Shown: positions 1-5,865 of the stretch, one piece after another
Layout: every line of letters begins with the position of its first letter
Position numbering within the stretch: the first letter of the stretch is position 1
Source of the DNA: Clostridiales bacterium UBA4362
GTDB lineage: Bacteria > Bacillota > Clostridia > TANB77 > CAG-508
DNA length: 12,805 nt
Assembly (NCBI GenBank): GCA_002393975.1
Contig: DGSM01000051.1
Coordinates: 6,916-19,720 of the forward strand
Reading direction: 5' to 3'
Program-made: the position numbers and the translations under genes
Notes under the pieces: generated by a model
Seen by the model: only the letters and a program-made list of their open reading frames with translations
Database searches by the model: none
What the model was told of the DNA's origin: nothing

Positions 1-230
1 TCTACTAACATCTCTAATGTACGTTTTTGCATAAATATTATGCTTAATACTATTGATGTAAAACCAATAATAAAACAAATAACAACTAAAAATACTTTTC
101 CAGTAGTTAAGGTTTCAGATGCTAATATTTTTGCCATTCCAAAAAGAACTAAGGCTATTCCTATAACGCATAGAAATATCCATCGTTTCATCTTTGAAGA
201 ATTTTTTAACCATTTTAATATACCTTTCAT
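1..230 (-). CDS. Membrane protein, N-terminal fragment, probably YvcK/GlmR-type (cut by left edge)
   Basis: Only the first 76 codons are in the window; the frame is open to base 1. The ATG at 230-228 overlaps the murB stop as ATGA, so translation is probably coupled to murB. The visible part has a short basic start with a K-R-W motif (about residues 15-17), a membrane segment at about 17-36, a short loop, a second membrane segment at about 46-66, then the charged stretch QKRTLEMLV entering the cytoplasm. Family knowledge: some clostridial YvcK (GlmR, gluconeogenesis/cell-wall factor) proteins carry two N-terminal membrane helices beginning with a similar W-L-x-x-x-x-K-x-K-R-W pattern, and murB-rapZ-yvcK-whiA is a familiar Firmicutes gene order. 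The diagnostic Rossmann-like GGGTG region lies outside the window, so the YvcK call is inference; any other two-helix membrane protein remains possible. Confidence 0.6.
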   Translation of the reverse strand, partial: MKGILKWLKNSSKMKRWIFLCVIGIALVLFGMAKILASETLTTGKVFLVVICFIIGFTSIVLSIIFMQKRTLEMLV

Positions 231-1147
231 CTACCAATAATCCTCACTTCAGTTTCAATTTTTTTATTATATTTTTCTAAAATCACTTTTTGAACATGCT
301 CTATCAAATCAATAATATCTTGGCTAGTAGCATTTCCTTTGTTAACTATAAATCCAGCATGTTTAGATGAGACTTCTGCTCCACCAATTGAATACCCTTT
401 TAATCCTGCTTCATCTATTGCCTTTGCTGTTAAAAAATCATCTAATCTTTTAAACGTACTTCCTGCACTTGGATACTCTAAAGGTTGTGAATTAAGACGT
501 TTGTCTCTATATTCATCCATTTTATCTTTAATCAATAATGCATTAGATTTTTCAAATTTCATTTTTACAGATAGAATAATTGCATTTATTTTACTTTGGA
601 AAATGCTAGTTCTATATGCAAATTCTAATTGTTCATTATTTAGTGATTCTATCTTCAAATTATCTAAGTTTAGATACTCTACTTCAACCACTACATCTTT
701 CATTTCAGAGCCATAAGCTCCTGCATTCATATATATTGCTCCGCCTAGTGTTCCAGGAATGCCACATGCAAATTCAAAACCACCTAGCTCATATTCTAAT
801 AAAATGTTTCCTAAATAAGCATTTATTACTCCACTTGAGGCAATTACTAAATTATTATTTAAATTTACATCTATATCTCTATTGTTGTATTTTATTACTA
901 TTCCATCTATTCCTGAATCTTTAACTAGTAAATTAGAACCATTTCCTACTACTGTAATAGGAATATCATTCTCTTTTGCAATAGTTATTAAAGTTATTAA
1001 TTCATCTTTATCACTTACTTCTACAAATAAATCACAAGGTCCACCAGTCTTAAAGCTAGTATGTTTAGACATTGATTCATTATAGAATAGCATTGATTTT
1101 TTTAACTTGGTTTCTAACCCAAGATTTTTAATTTTTTCTATTTCCAA
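227..1147 (-). CDS. murB: UDP-N-acetylenolpyruvoylglucosamine reductase MurB
   Basis: A cytoplasmic FAD enzyme that reduces UDP-GlcNAc-enolpyruvate to UDP-MurNAc with NADPH, the second committed step of peptidoglycan synthesis. Visible motifs (306-residue numbering): FAD-binding NGSNLLVKD at about 69-77; CGIPGTLGGAIYMNAGAYG at about 128-146; YRTS with Arg179; SAGSTFKR with the expected catalytic Ser230; and the C-terminal ETEVRIIG with the expected catalytic Glu300. Length is normal for the short Gram-positive type. Start choice: a GTG at 1153 is in frame, but the AAGGAG ribosome site overlaps that GTG. The TTG two codons later (1147) lies five bases after AAGGAG, so I prefer it; the GTG start would add two residues. 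The stop overlaps the next gene by 4 bp. It is divergent from tdk. Identity is certain; the exact start is not. Confidence 0.95.
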   Translation of the reverse strand: MEIEKIKNLGLETKLKKSMLFYNESMSKHTSFKTGGPCDLFVEVSDKDELITLITIAKENDIPITVVGNGSNLLVKDSGIDGIVIKYNNRDIDVNLNNNLVIASSGVINAYLGNILLEYELGGFEFACGIPGTLGGAIYMNAGAYGSEMKDVVVEVEYLNLDNLKIESLNNEQLEFAYRTSIFQSKINAIILSVKMKFEKSNALLIKDKMDEYRDKRLNSQPLEYPSAGSTFKRLDDFLTAKAIDEAGLKGYSIGGAEVSSKHAGFIVNKGNATSQDIIDLIEHVQKVILEKYNKKIETEVRIIGR

Positions 1148-1152
1148 ATTCA

Positions 1153-1158
1153 CTCCTT
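1153..1158 (-). promoter_or_regulatory. murB ribosome binding site that decides the start
   Basis: On the minus strand AAGGAG runs directly into the in-frame GTG at 1153, leaving no spacer for that codon. The TTG at 1147 is five bases downstream, a normal spacing, and the next in-frame ATG is well inside the gene. This supports the TTG start. Confidence 0.55.
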
Positions 1159-1190
1159 AAAAACTAATTTAGAGTTTATTATCAATTGAC

Positions 1191-1219
1191 ATTTTAACAT
1201 TACAAAATACGTTTTACAA
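1191..1219 (-). promoter_or_regulatory. Candidate murB promoter
   Basis: On the minus strand TTGTAA (1219-1214) and TAAAAT (1196-1191) are separated by 17 bases, four and five matches to the sigma-A consensus. It sits about 45 bp before murB in the intergenic region shared with tdk. The surroundings are so AT-rich that chance matches are likely, so this is weak. Confidence 0.3.
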
Positions 1220-1261
1220 TAATATTACATAAATAACATTTTATAATTTTTGATATTTTGA

Positions 1262-1290
1262 TTGAATAAATATTATTTCTAATTTAAAAT
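1262..1290 (+). promoter_or_regulatory. Candidate tdk promoter
   Basis: TTGAAT (1262-1267) and TAAAAT (1285-1290) with a 17-base spacer, four and five matches to consensus, about 70 bp before the tdk start. An 11-bp direct repeat (AATAAATATTA at 1265-1275 and 1288-1298) overlaps the promoter and its start-site side, with copies 23 bp apart. The predicted transcript would begin at about 1297, at the foot of a possible stem (1298-1305 with 1329-1336, one G-U pair). AT-rich context limits confidence. Confidence 0.4.
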
Positions 1291-1359
1291 AAATATTAGG
1301 GCTTTGATAATACAACCTAAAACTTAAAAAAGCCTTAAATAATACTTCTAGGGGGATTT

Positions 1360-1917
1360 ATGAGTAACATAATTGTATATTCTGGACCAATGAAATGCGG
1401 AAAAACTCAAGAAATACTTAATGAATATAAGAGACAACTTATATCTGGTAAAAAAGTAAAAATGTTCAAACCAAAAATAGATAATAGAACTATTGGATTA
1501 GTTCAAGCTAATTCTGGAATTGATATTCCTGCTGTAGAAATAAATCGTATTCAAGAACTAGAAAACTATAATGCAGATGTATATTGTATAGATGAATTTC
1601 AATTATTAAAAGGCAGTGTAGAAACAATCCAAAAGATGGCAGATCAAGGAAAGAAATTCTTTATTGCAGGATTAAATTTAACATCAGAGAAAAAACCTTT
1701 TGGAAAGATGTCGGATATTCTATGCATAGCTGATGAAATTCATATTCTAAAATCAATTTGTGATAATTGTAAATCTGAAGAAGGTGTTTACTCTTATTAT
1801 AAAGGTGGAAAAGACACAGACATAGTGATTGGATCTAAAGGCTATCTTTCTCTTTGCAGAGATTGTTATGAAGAATTAACTCATAATGATAAATTGAAGA
1901 AAATAAATTGTATATAA
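1360..1917 (+). CDS. tdk: Thymidine kinase (type II)
   Basis: A cytoplasmic salvage enzyme that phosphorylates thymidine (and deoxyuridine) with ATP to give dTMP. The 185 residues match the usual length of the type II family. Visible features: P-loop GPMKCGKT at 9-16; the Walker B/catalytic region CIDEFQLL with the presumed catalytic Glu79; AGLNLTSEKKPFG at about 103-115; a four-cysteine zinc site, Cys134/Cys137 (CDNC) and Cys166/Cys169 (CRDC); and the lasso region leading to GSKGYLSLC. The DEFQ motif is DEAQ in most relatives, and the lasso is somewhat divergent, but all catalytic elements are present. The ribosome site AGGGGGA lies three bases before the ATG. It is the only plus-strand gene here, transcribed alone and closed by a strong hairpin terminator. 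Confidence 0.95.
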   Translation: MSNIIVYSGPMKCGKTQEILNEYKRQLISGKKVKMFKPKIDNRTIGLVQANSGIDIPAVEINRIQELENYNADVYCIDEFQLLKGSVETIQKMADQGKKFFIAGLNLTSEKKPFGKMSDILCIADEIHILKSICDNCKSEEGVYSYYKGGKDTDIVIGSKGYLSLCRDCYEELTHNDKLKKINCI

Positions 1918-1921
1918 AACC

Positions 1922-1960
1922 AAAAGAAGTACCATTTACTATGGTACTTCTTTTATATTT
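1922..1960 (+). terminator. Rho-independent terminator of tdk, possibly bidirectional
   Basis: A perfect 13-bp inverted repeat (1922-1934 with 1942-1954, core AGAAGTACCA/TGGTACTTCT, 7-base loop) begins 5 bases after the tdk stop. Its right arm ends in TTTT and a T-rich tail follows. The left arm is preceded by A-rich DNA, so it may also stop minus-strand transcripts from the lexA side. Confidence 0.9.
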
Positions 1961-1966
1961 TTATAG

Positions 1967-2051
1967 TTTATATTTTAAATTTTATATTTTATATTTTATA
2001 TTTAATATTTTATATTTAATATTTTATATTTTATTTTTTATATTTTTTATT
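1967..2051. repeat. AT-only low-complexity tract with tandem repeats
   Basis: Eighty-five consecutive bases contain no G or C. Within it a 14-bp unit (ATATTTTATATTTA) occurs twice in tandem, followed by a third, diverged copy, and shorter TATATTTTA-like units lie on the left. It lies between the convergent 3' ends of tdk and the lexA-linked membrane protein gene, and no reading frame is credible in it. Confidence 0.75.
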
Positions 2052-2064
2052 GAATGATTTATAA

Positions 2065-2098
2065 ATTATAAATAAATGATTAATAAATTATTTATAAT
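2065..2098. repeat. AT-only inverted repeat downstream of the lexA operon
   Basis: Perfect 11-bp arms (ATTATAAATAA at 2065-2075, TTATTTATAAT at 2088-2098) enclose a 12-base loop, starting 10 bp past the stop of the 2109-2594 gene. Pure A-T pairing and the lack of a clear T-run make it a poor terminator. It may be chance in such DNA. Confidence 0.3.
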
Positions 2099-2108
2099 AA
2101 TTAATTAT

Positions 2109-2594
2109 CTACATTGCTGCTAAAATCATCATTAGAGCACTAAACCATAAGAACCAACTAGTCTTATTATTTGCTTTTAAGTCCATAATAAAATCATTTG
2201 GATCAGCGTTAGAAATTGCACTTTGTGGAACTATAGAAGTTTCAACATGATCTACCAAGTCATTATTATATGTTACATTAAATTCTTGGCTCTCTCCTGG
2301 TTGTAATTCATTTATTTTTACATATTTAGTTCCTAAAACATTACCTTTTTTTGAATAAAGATTAACCTTTAAATACTGATCCACTAATGGAAGTTCTGTA
2401 TTATTAGTTATCTTTCCTTTAAGATATCCATTTGTTGCAGTTGCTTTAGATTCATAGATTTCTACTTGAGGATAAGAATAATTTACTGCAACAGGTTTAT
2501 CTACATATGTTGTTACTATTGTGTAGTATGAGAAAATATCTACCAAAACATATAGTATTATAAACCATAAAAAATATTTAAAAAATCTTTTCAT
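2109..2594 (-). CDS. Small membrane protein with FxLYD-like domain, co-transcribed with lexA
   Basis: I do not recognise a specific family member. The 161 residues show a basic start and one hydrophobic helix at about 4-22 (signal anchor), an extracytoplasmic stretch of about 120 residues, and a short hydrophobic C-terminus (147-161) that could be a second anchor. The middle (about 58-110) has the pattern of an FxLYD-type beta domain: GKITNNTELPL, then YLKVNLYSKKGNVLG, then LQPGESQEFNV. That fits a small immunoglobulin-like fold seen in many Gram-positive surface proteins. The ribosome site GAGG lies seven bases before the ATG. It starts 17 bp after lexA with no terminator between, so it is probably transcribed from the lexA promoter and controlled by DNA damage. 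That link is inference from position. No catalytic residues are visible. Confidence 0.7.
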   Translation of the reverse strand: MKRFFKYFLWFIILYVLVDIFSYYTIVTTYVDKPVAVNYSYPQVEIYESKATATNGYLKGKITNNTELPLVDQYLKVNLYSKKGNVLGTKYVKINELQPGESQEFNVTYNNDLVDHVETSIVPQSAISNADPNDFIMDLKANNKTSWFLWFSALMMILAAM

Positions 2595-2611
2595 AAATAT
2601 GCCTCTTTATA

Positions 2612-3289
2612 TTACAATTTTCTAAATACACCAGCTACAACACCTAATATTTGACAATCAGGAACTATAATTGGGTCCATTGAACTATTTTGAGGTTGAA
2701 GTCTAATATGGTCTTTCTCTTTGTAGAAAGTCTTTACAGTTGCCTCATCTTCAATCAATGCTACTACTATTGTACCATTTTCAGCAGTGTTTTGTCTACG
2801 TACTAAAATATAATCACCATCTAATATTCCAGCTTCTATCATACTTTCGCCTGAAACTCTAAGCATAAAAGCTTCAGAATTGCCTACAAAGTCAATAGGA
2901 ATAGCAATATTATCAGTTATATTCTCAACAGCTAAAATTGGCATTCCTGCTGTTATTTTTCCTACTAAAGGTACATTAACTAGTTCTTTACTGGTATAAA
3001 ACTCTTTTGTATTAGAGATTCCATTTTTGTCAGTAGTTACATCTTCTCCCTTAGAATTCCTAATTAATCTAAGAGTTCTTCCCTTTTCTTTTTCCTTCTT
3101 TATGTAACCTCTTTCTTCTAGAGACTTGATATATCCTTGAACAGTAGCTGTTGAACTTAAATGAACTTTTTTACAAATCTCTCTAATTGATGGTGAATAT
3201 CCATTTTCTTCAATTCCAATTTCTATACAATTAAGTATAGCTCTTTCTCTTTTATTTAAACCATTAGAATCACGTCTAGATTTATTCAT
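2612..3289 (-). CDS. lexA: LexA-type SOS repressor
   Basis: Transcriptional repressor of the DNA-damage response; RecA filaments trigger its self-cleavage. In 225-residue numbering: an N-terminal winged helix-turn-helix with GYSPSIREI and LSSTATVQGYIKSLEERGYI (about 31-63); a charged linker; and an S24 peptidase-like C-terminal domain with the cleavage bond Ala114-Gly115 in ITAGMPI, catalytic Ser149 in SGESMIEAGI and Lys186 in DEATVKTF. All residues needed for autoproteolysis are present. The TATVQG recognition region differs from the SSSTVHGH typical of Bacillus, which may relate to the unusual operator upstream. Start choice: an ATG at 3295 abuts AGGAG, while the ATG two codons later (3289) is six bases from it, so the latter is preferred. 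A membrane-protein gene follows 17 bp downstream; it has its own strong promoter. Confidence 0.93.
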   Translation of the reverse strand: MNKSRRDSNGLNKRERAILNCIEIGIEENGYSPSIREICKKVHLSSTATVQGYIKSLEERGYIKKEKEKGRTLRLIRNSKGEDVTTDKNGISNTKEFYTSKELVNVPLVGKITAGMPILAVENITDNIAIPIDFVGNSEAFMLRVSGESMIEAGILDGDYILVRRQNTAENGTIVVALIEDEATVKTFYKEKDHIRLQPQNSSMDPIIVPDCQILGVVAGVFRKL

Positions 3290-3295
3290 ATCCAT

Positions 3296-3300
3296 CTCCT
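3296..3300 (-). promoter_or_regulatory. lexA ribosome binding site that decides the start
   Basis: AGGAG on the minus strand is directly followed by an in-frame ATG (3295), then GAT, then ATG (3289). Zero spacing disfavours the first ATG and six bases favours the second. Confidence 0.65.
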
Positions 3301-3319
3301 ATTAAATTATTTCAAAAAA

Positions 3320-3348
3320 ATGATATCATACAAATATCTGTTTGTCAA
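3320..3348 (-). promoter_or_regulatory. lexA promoter
   Basis: On the minus strand a perfect -35 TTGACA (3348-3343), a 17-base spacer and -10 TATCAT (3325-3320, five of six). Transcription would start at about 3313, leaving a leader of some 24 bases. The palindromic sites at 3330-3341 and 3349-3360 cover the spacer and the region just upstream of the -35. Confidence 0.8.
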
Positions 3349-3360
3349 ACAAATATTTGT
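3330..3360. promoter_or_regulatory. Two-site palindromic operator at the lexA promoter (candidate LexA autoregulation site)
   Basis: Two 12-bp sites, ACAAATATTTGT (3349-3360, perfect palindrome) and ACAAATATCTGT (3330-3341, one change), are separated by 7 bp, 19 bp from centre to centre. Together they form a 31-bp inverted repeat centred on 3345 with one mismatched pair. They bracket the -35 element, so a bound repressor would block RNA polymerase. LexA normally represses its own gene, hence the assignment. The sequence does not fit the Bacillus-type GAAC-N4-GTTC box. Confidence 0.65.
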
Positions 3361-3369
3361 AATGTTTTA

Positions 3370-3981
3370 TTATTTTAAAGAAATAATTGCAAGGCCATCT
3401 CCTATCTCAAGAATTTCAGTATTTAACGATGTATCTTCTGTTGCCATTTTTATAAATTCTCTTAAATGTCTTACAGCTGTTCTTTGTTTATGCTCATTAT
3501 AATCACTCATAACATATCCTTTATAAAGAACATTATCAGCAAAAATAATTCCATTTGGATTTAATAATCTTAATCCTTCTTTTAAATAAACTGGATATTT
3601 ACTTTTATTTGCATCAATAAAAATCATATCATATTTTTCACTCATTGTTGGTAATAATTCTGATGCATCTCCTTCAATCAAATTAATTGTCTTTCCTGCA
3701 TATGAATTAGATTCATTAATAAACTTAATATTTTCTTTAGCTTCCTTTATCATTTCAGGATCACGTTCAATTGTATCAATTCTTCCATAAGAATTTAATA
3801 AATCTGCAAAGCAAATACTACTATAACCTATAGCTGTTCCTATTTCTAGAATTTTATTTACATATATACCATTATTTTCTCTTTCTTTTAAAGTTCTTCT
3901 AATAGTTTCTAATGTATCATCTAGAATAATTGGAATATGTCTCATTACAGCGTCTTTTTTTAATTCAAAAATACTTTCCAT
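3370..3981 (-). CDS. trmR: SAM-dependent O-methyltransferase, probably tRNA 5-hydroxyuridine methyltransferase TrmR
   Basis: A class I methyltransferase of the catechol/caffeoyl-CoA O-methyltransferase-like family. In Bacillus the closest type, TrmR (YrrM), methylates 5-hydroxyuridine at the wobble position of tRNA to 5-methoxyuridine. Visible: SAM-binding motif I LEIGTAIGY at 45-53; acidic motif II at IERDPE (Glu72/Asp74); GDAS with Asp105; FIDANKSKY with Asp123; and ADN (Asp149/Asn150). The last three positions form the usual metal site. The N-terminal RHIPIIL is also TrmR-like, and 203 residues is slightly short of the usual 210-220. The ribosome site GAGG lies five bases before the ATG. 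It starts just after the typA terminator, with no clear promoter of its own, and ends just before the lexA operator. The methyltransferase fold is certain; tRNA as substrate is inferred. Confidence 0.85.
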   Translation of the reverse strand: MESIFELKKDAVMRHIPIILDDTLETIRRTLKERENNGIYVNKILEIGTAIGYSSICFADLLNSYGRIDTIERDPEMIKEAKENIKFINESNSYAGKTINLIEGDASELLPTMSEKYDMIFIDANKSKYPVYLKEGLRLLNPNGIIFADNVLYKGYVMSDYNEHKQRTAVRHLREFIKMATEDTSLNTEILEIGDGLAIISLK

Positions 3982-3989
3982 TCTATCCT

Positions 3990-4024
3990 CTAAAAAACTA
4001 AAGGATGCCTTTGATTGGCATCCT
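3990..4024 (-). terminator. Rho-independent terminator after typA
   Basis: On the minus strand a perfect 8-bp stem (AGGATGCC/GGCATCCT, 4024-4017 with 4009-4002, 7-base loop) is followed by TTTAGTTTTTT. It begins 15 bp after the typA stop. The T-run ends next to the ribosome site of the methyltransferase gene, so trmR depends on read-through or an unseen promoter. Confidence 0.85.
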
Positions 4025-4038
4025 CATAAATAATTATT

Positions 4039-5865
4039 TTATTCAGCTGCTCTTTCAGCTCTTTTAGCTTCTCTCTCACGAGTCTTTGTATCTAAGATTT
4101 TCTTTCTTAATCTAATACTCTTAGGAGTAACTTCAACTAATTCATCATCTTGAATAAACTCTATTGCTTGTTCAAGAGACATTTTTAATGGTGGAACAAG
4201 TCTTAATGCATCATCAGAACCTGAAGCTCTAGTATTTGTTAAGTGTTTTTCTTTACAAACATTTACAGAAATATCATCTGTTCTAGAATTAATACCAACA
4301 ATCATTCCTTCATAAACTTCAACACCTGGTCCAATCATTAATTCTCCACGAAGTTGAGCATTATATAAACCATAAGTAATTGATGTACCTGCTTCAAATG
4401 CAACTATAACTCCTCTTGTTCTAGATTGAATATCACCTTTATAAGGTTCATAATCCTTAAATACACTGCTCATTGTTCCAGTGCCTCTAGTATCAGTTAA
4501 GAATTCAGTTCTATATCCTATTAAACCTCTTGCAGGAATTTCAAATTCTATTTTTGTTCTTCCTGGTTCAGTAGGTTCCATATTTATCATTTCACCTTTA
4601 CGAAGTCCTAATTTTTGAATAACAGTTCCAACACAATCATCAGGAACATCAACAACTAAGGTCTCCATTGGTTCACATTTCACACCATCAATTTCTTTGA
4701 TTATAACTTTTGGTCTTGAAACTAGAAGTTCATATCCTTCTCTTCTCATATTTTCAATAAGAACTGATAAATGTAATTCTCCTCTACCACTTACTTCGAA
4801 AGCTTCTGCTCTATCAGTATCTTTTACTCTTAGAGAAACATTTCTTTCAAGTTCTTTATATAATCTATCTCTAATATGTCTTGAAGTTACATACTCACCT
4901 TCACGTCCAGCCATTGGTCCATCATTAACTGAAAAAGTCATAGAAACTGTTGGTTCATCAATATTTACAAATGGTATCTTTTCAGGATTTGATTGATCAC
5001 AAATTGTATCACCAATATTAATATCAGCAATACCAGAAATTGCAACTAAATCACCTGCTACTACTTCATCTGTTTCAACTTTCTTTAATCCTTCATATGT
5101 AAATAGTTTAGCAATTTTTCCATTAACATTTTTATCTTCTTTGCAAACTACTACATTTTGTCCATTAGTAATATGACCTCTTTCAATTCTTCCAACTGCT
5201 ATTCTTCCAAGATAATCATCATAATCAATGTTAGAAACTAACATTTGCATTGTGCCTTCTTGGTCAACATGTGGTGGATCTATTTCTTTTATGATTGTTT
5301 CAAATATACAAGTTACATTATCACTTTCATCATTTAGATTCATTTTAGCTATACCTTGTTTAGCAGAAGCATAAATTACTGGGAAATCTAATTGCTCATC
5401 TGTAGCATTTAAGTCCATAAATAATTCTAATACTTTGTCAACTGCTTTTAGAGGTTGAGCTCCTGGTCTGTCTATTTTGTTAATAACAACTATTGGTTGA
5501 AGATTTAATGCTAGAGACTTCTTTAAAACTTCTCTAGTTTGTGGCATTGGTCCATCAAAAGCGTCTACTAAAAGTAATACTCCATCAACCATTTTCAATA
5601 CTCTCTCAACTTCGCCTTCAAAATCAGCATGTCCTGGAGTATCAACTATGTTTATTTTATAGTCATTATACATAACAGATGTATTTTTAGATAAAATAGT
5701 AATTCCTCTTTCTTTTTCTAGATCATTACTATCCATTATTCTTTCTGCAACTTGCTCATTTTCTCTAAATACATTACTTTGTTTAAGTAATGCATCTACT
5801 AGTGTAGTTTTTCCATGATCAACGTGAGCTATTATTGCTACATTTCTAATTTTATCGCTATTCAT
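4039..5865 (-). CDS. typA: Ribosome-associated GTPase TypA/BipA
   Basis: A translational GTPase related to EF-G and LepA that binds the 70S ribosome and aids ribosome assembly and stress or cold adaptation. The 608 residues are normal length. GTPase motifs: AHVDHGKT (13-20), RGIT (54-57), DTPGH (75-79), NKID (129-132), SAK (167-169). EF-G-like domains follow, including GRGELHLSVLIENMRREGYE and the family-typical C-terminal segment with PARGLIGYRTEFLTDTRGTG. The C-terminal end is basic (KSIRLRKK, then a run of Arg/Lys/Glu). Start choice: the frame stays open 25 codons further upstream, but that stretch lies inside rpsA and has no family similarity, whereas the ATG at 5865 gives the usual MNSDKIRNVAIIAHVD start. 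The start overlaps the rpsA stop by 8 bp, implying coupled translation. A terminator follows. Confidence 0.97.
   Translation of the reverse strand: MNSDKIRNVAIIAHVDHGKTTLVDALLKQSNVFRENEQVAERIMDSNDLEKERGITILSKNTSVMYNDYKINIVDTPGHADFEGEVERVLKMVDGVLLLVDAFDGPMPQTREVLKKSLALNLQPIVVINKIDRPGAQPLKAVDKVLELFMDLNATDEQLDFPVIYASAKQGIAKMNLNDESDNVTCIFETIIKEIDPPHVDQEGTMQMLVSNIDYDDYLGRIAVGRIERGHITNGQNVVVCKEDKNVNGKIAKLFTYEGLKKVETDEVVAGDLVAISGIADINIGDTICDQSNPEKIPFVNIDEPTVSMTFSVNDGPMAGREGEYVTSRHIRDRLYKELERNVSLRVKDTDRAEAFEVSGRGELHLSVLIENMRREGYELLVSRPKVIIKEIDGVKCEPMETLVVDVPDDCVGTVIQKLGLRKGEMINMEPTEPGRTKIEFEIPARGLIGYRTEFLTDTRGTGTMSSVFKDYEPYKGDIQSRTRGVIVAFEAGTSITYGLYNAQLRGELMIGPGVEVYEGMIVGINSRTDDISVNVCKEKHLTNTRASGSDDALRLVPPLKMSLEQAIEFIQDDELVEVTPKSIRLRKKILDTKTREREAKRAERAAE

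Noticed and set aside
40..240. Plus-strand 66-codon frame at the left edge
   Set aside because: The minus strand carries a better gene start here: two membrane helices and an ATGA overlap with murB.
339..1085. Plus-strand open frames across murB (339-716, 616-924, 882-1085)
   Set aside because: They lie opposite a clearly recognisable murB, lack ribosome sites and show no known domains; they arise from AT-rich antisense sequence.
1186..1191. Perfect TTGACA on the plus strand before tdk
   Set aside because: No acceptable -10 lies 16-18 bases downstream; the next TACAAT is 23 bases away.
4697..4996. Plus-strand open frames opposite typA, cmk-plsC, the NTPase and the glycosyltransferases (for example 4697-4996, 7580-7876, 8303-8518, 10762-11019)
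   Set aside because: All are antisense to well-supported genes and have no ribosome site or recognisable domain.
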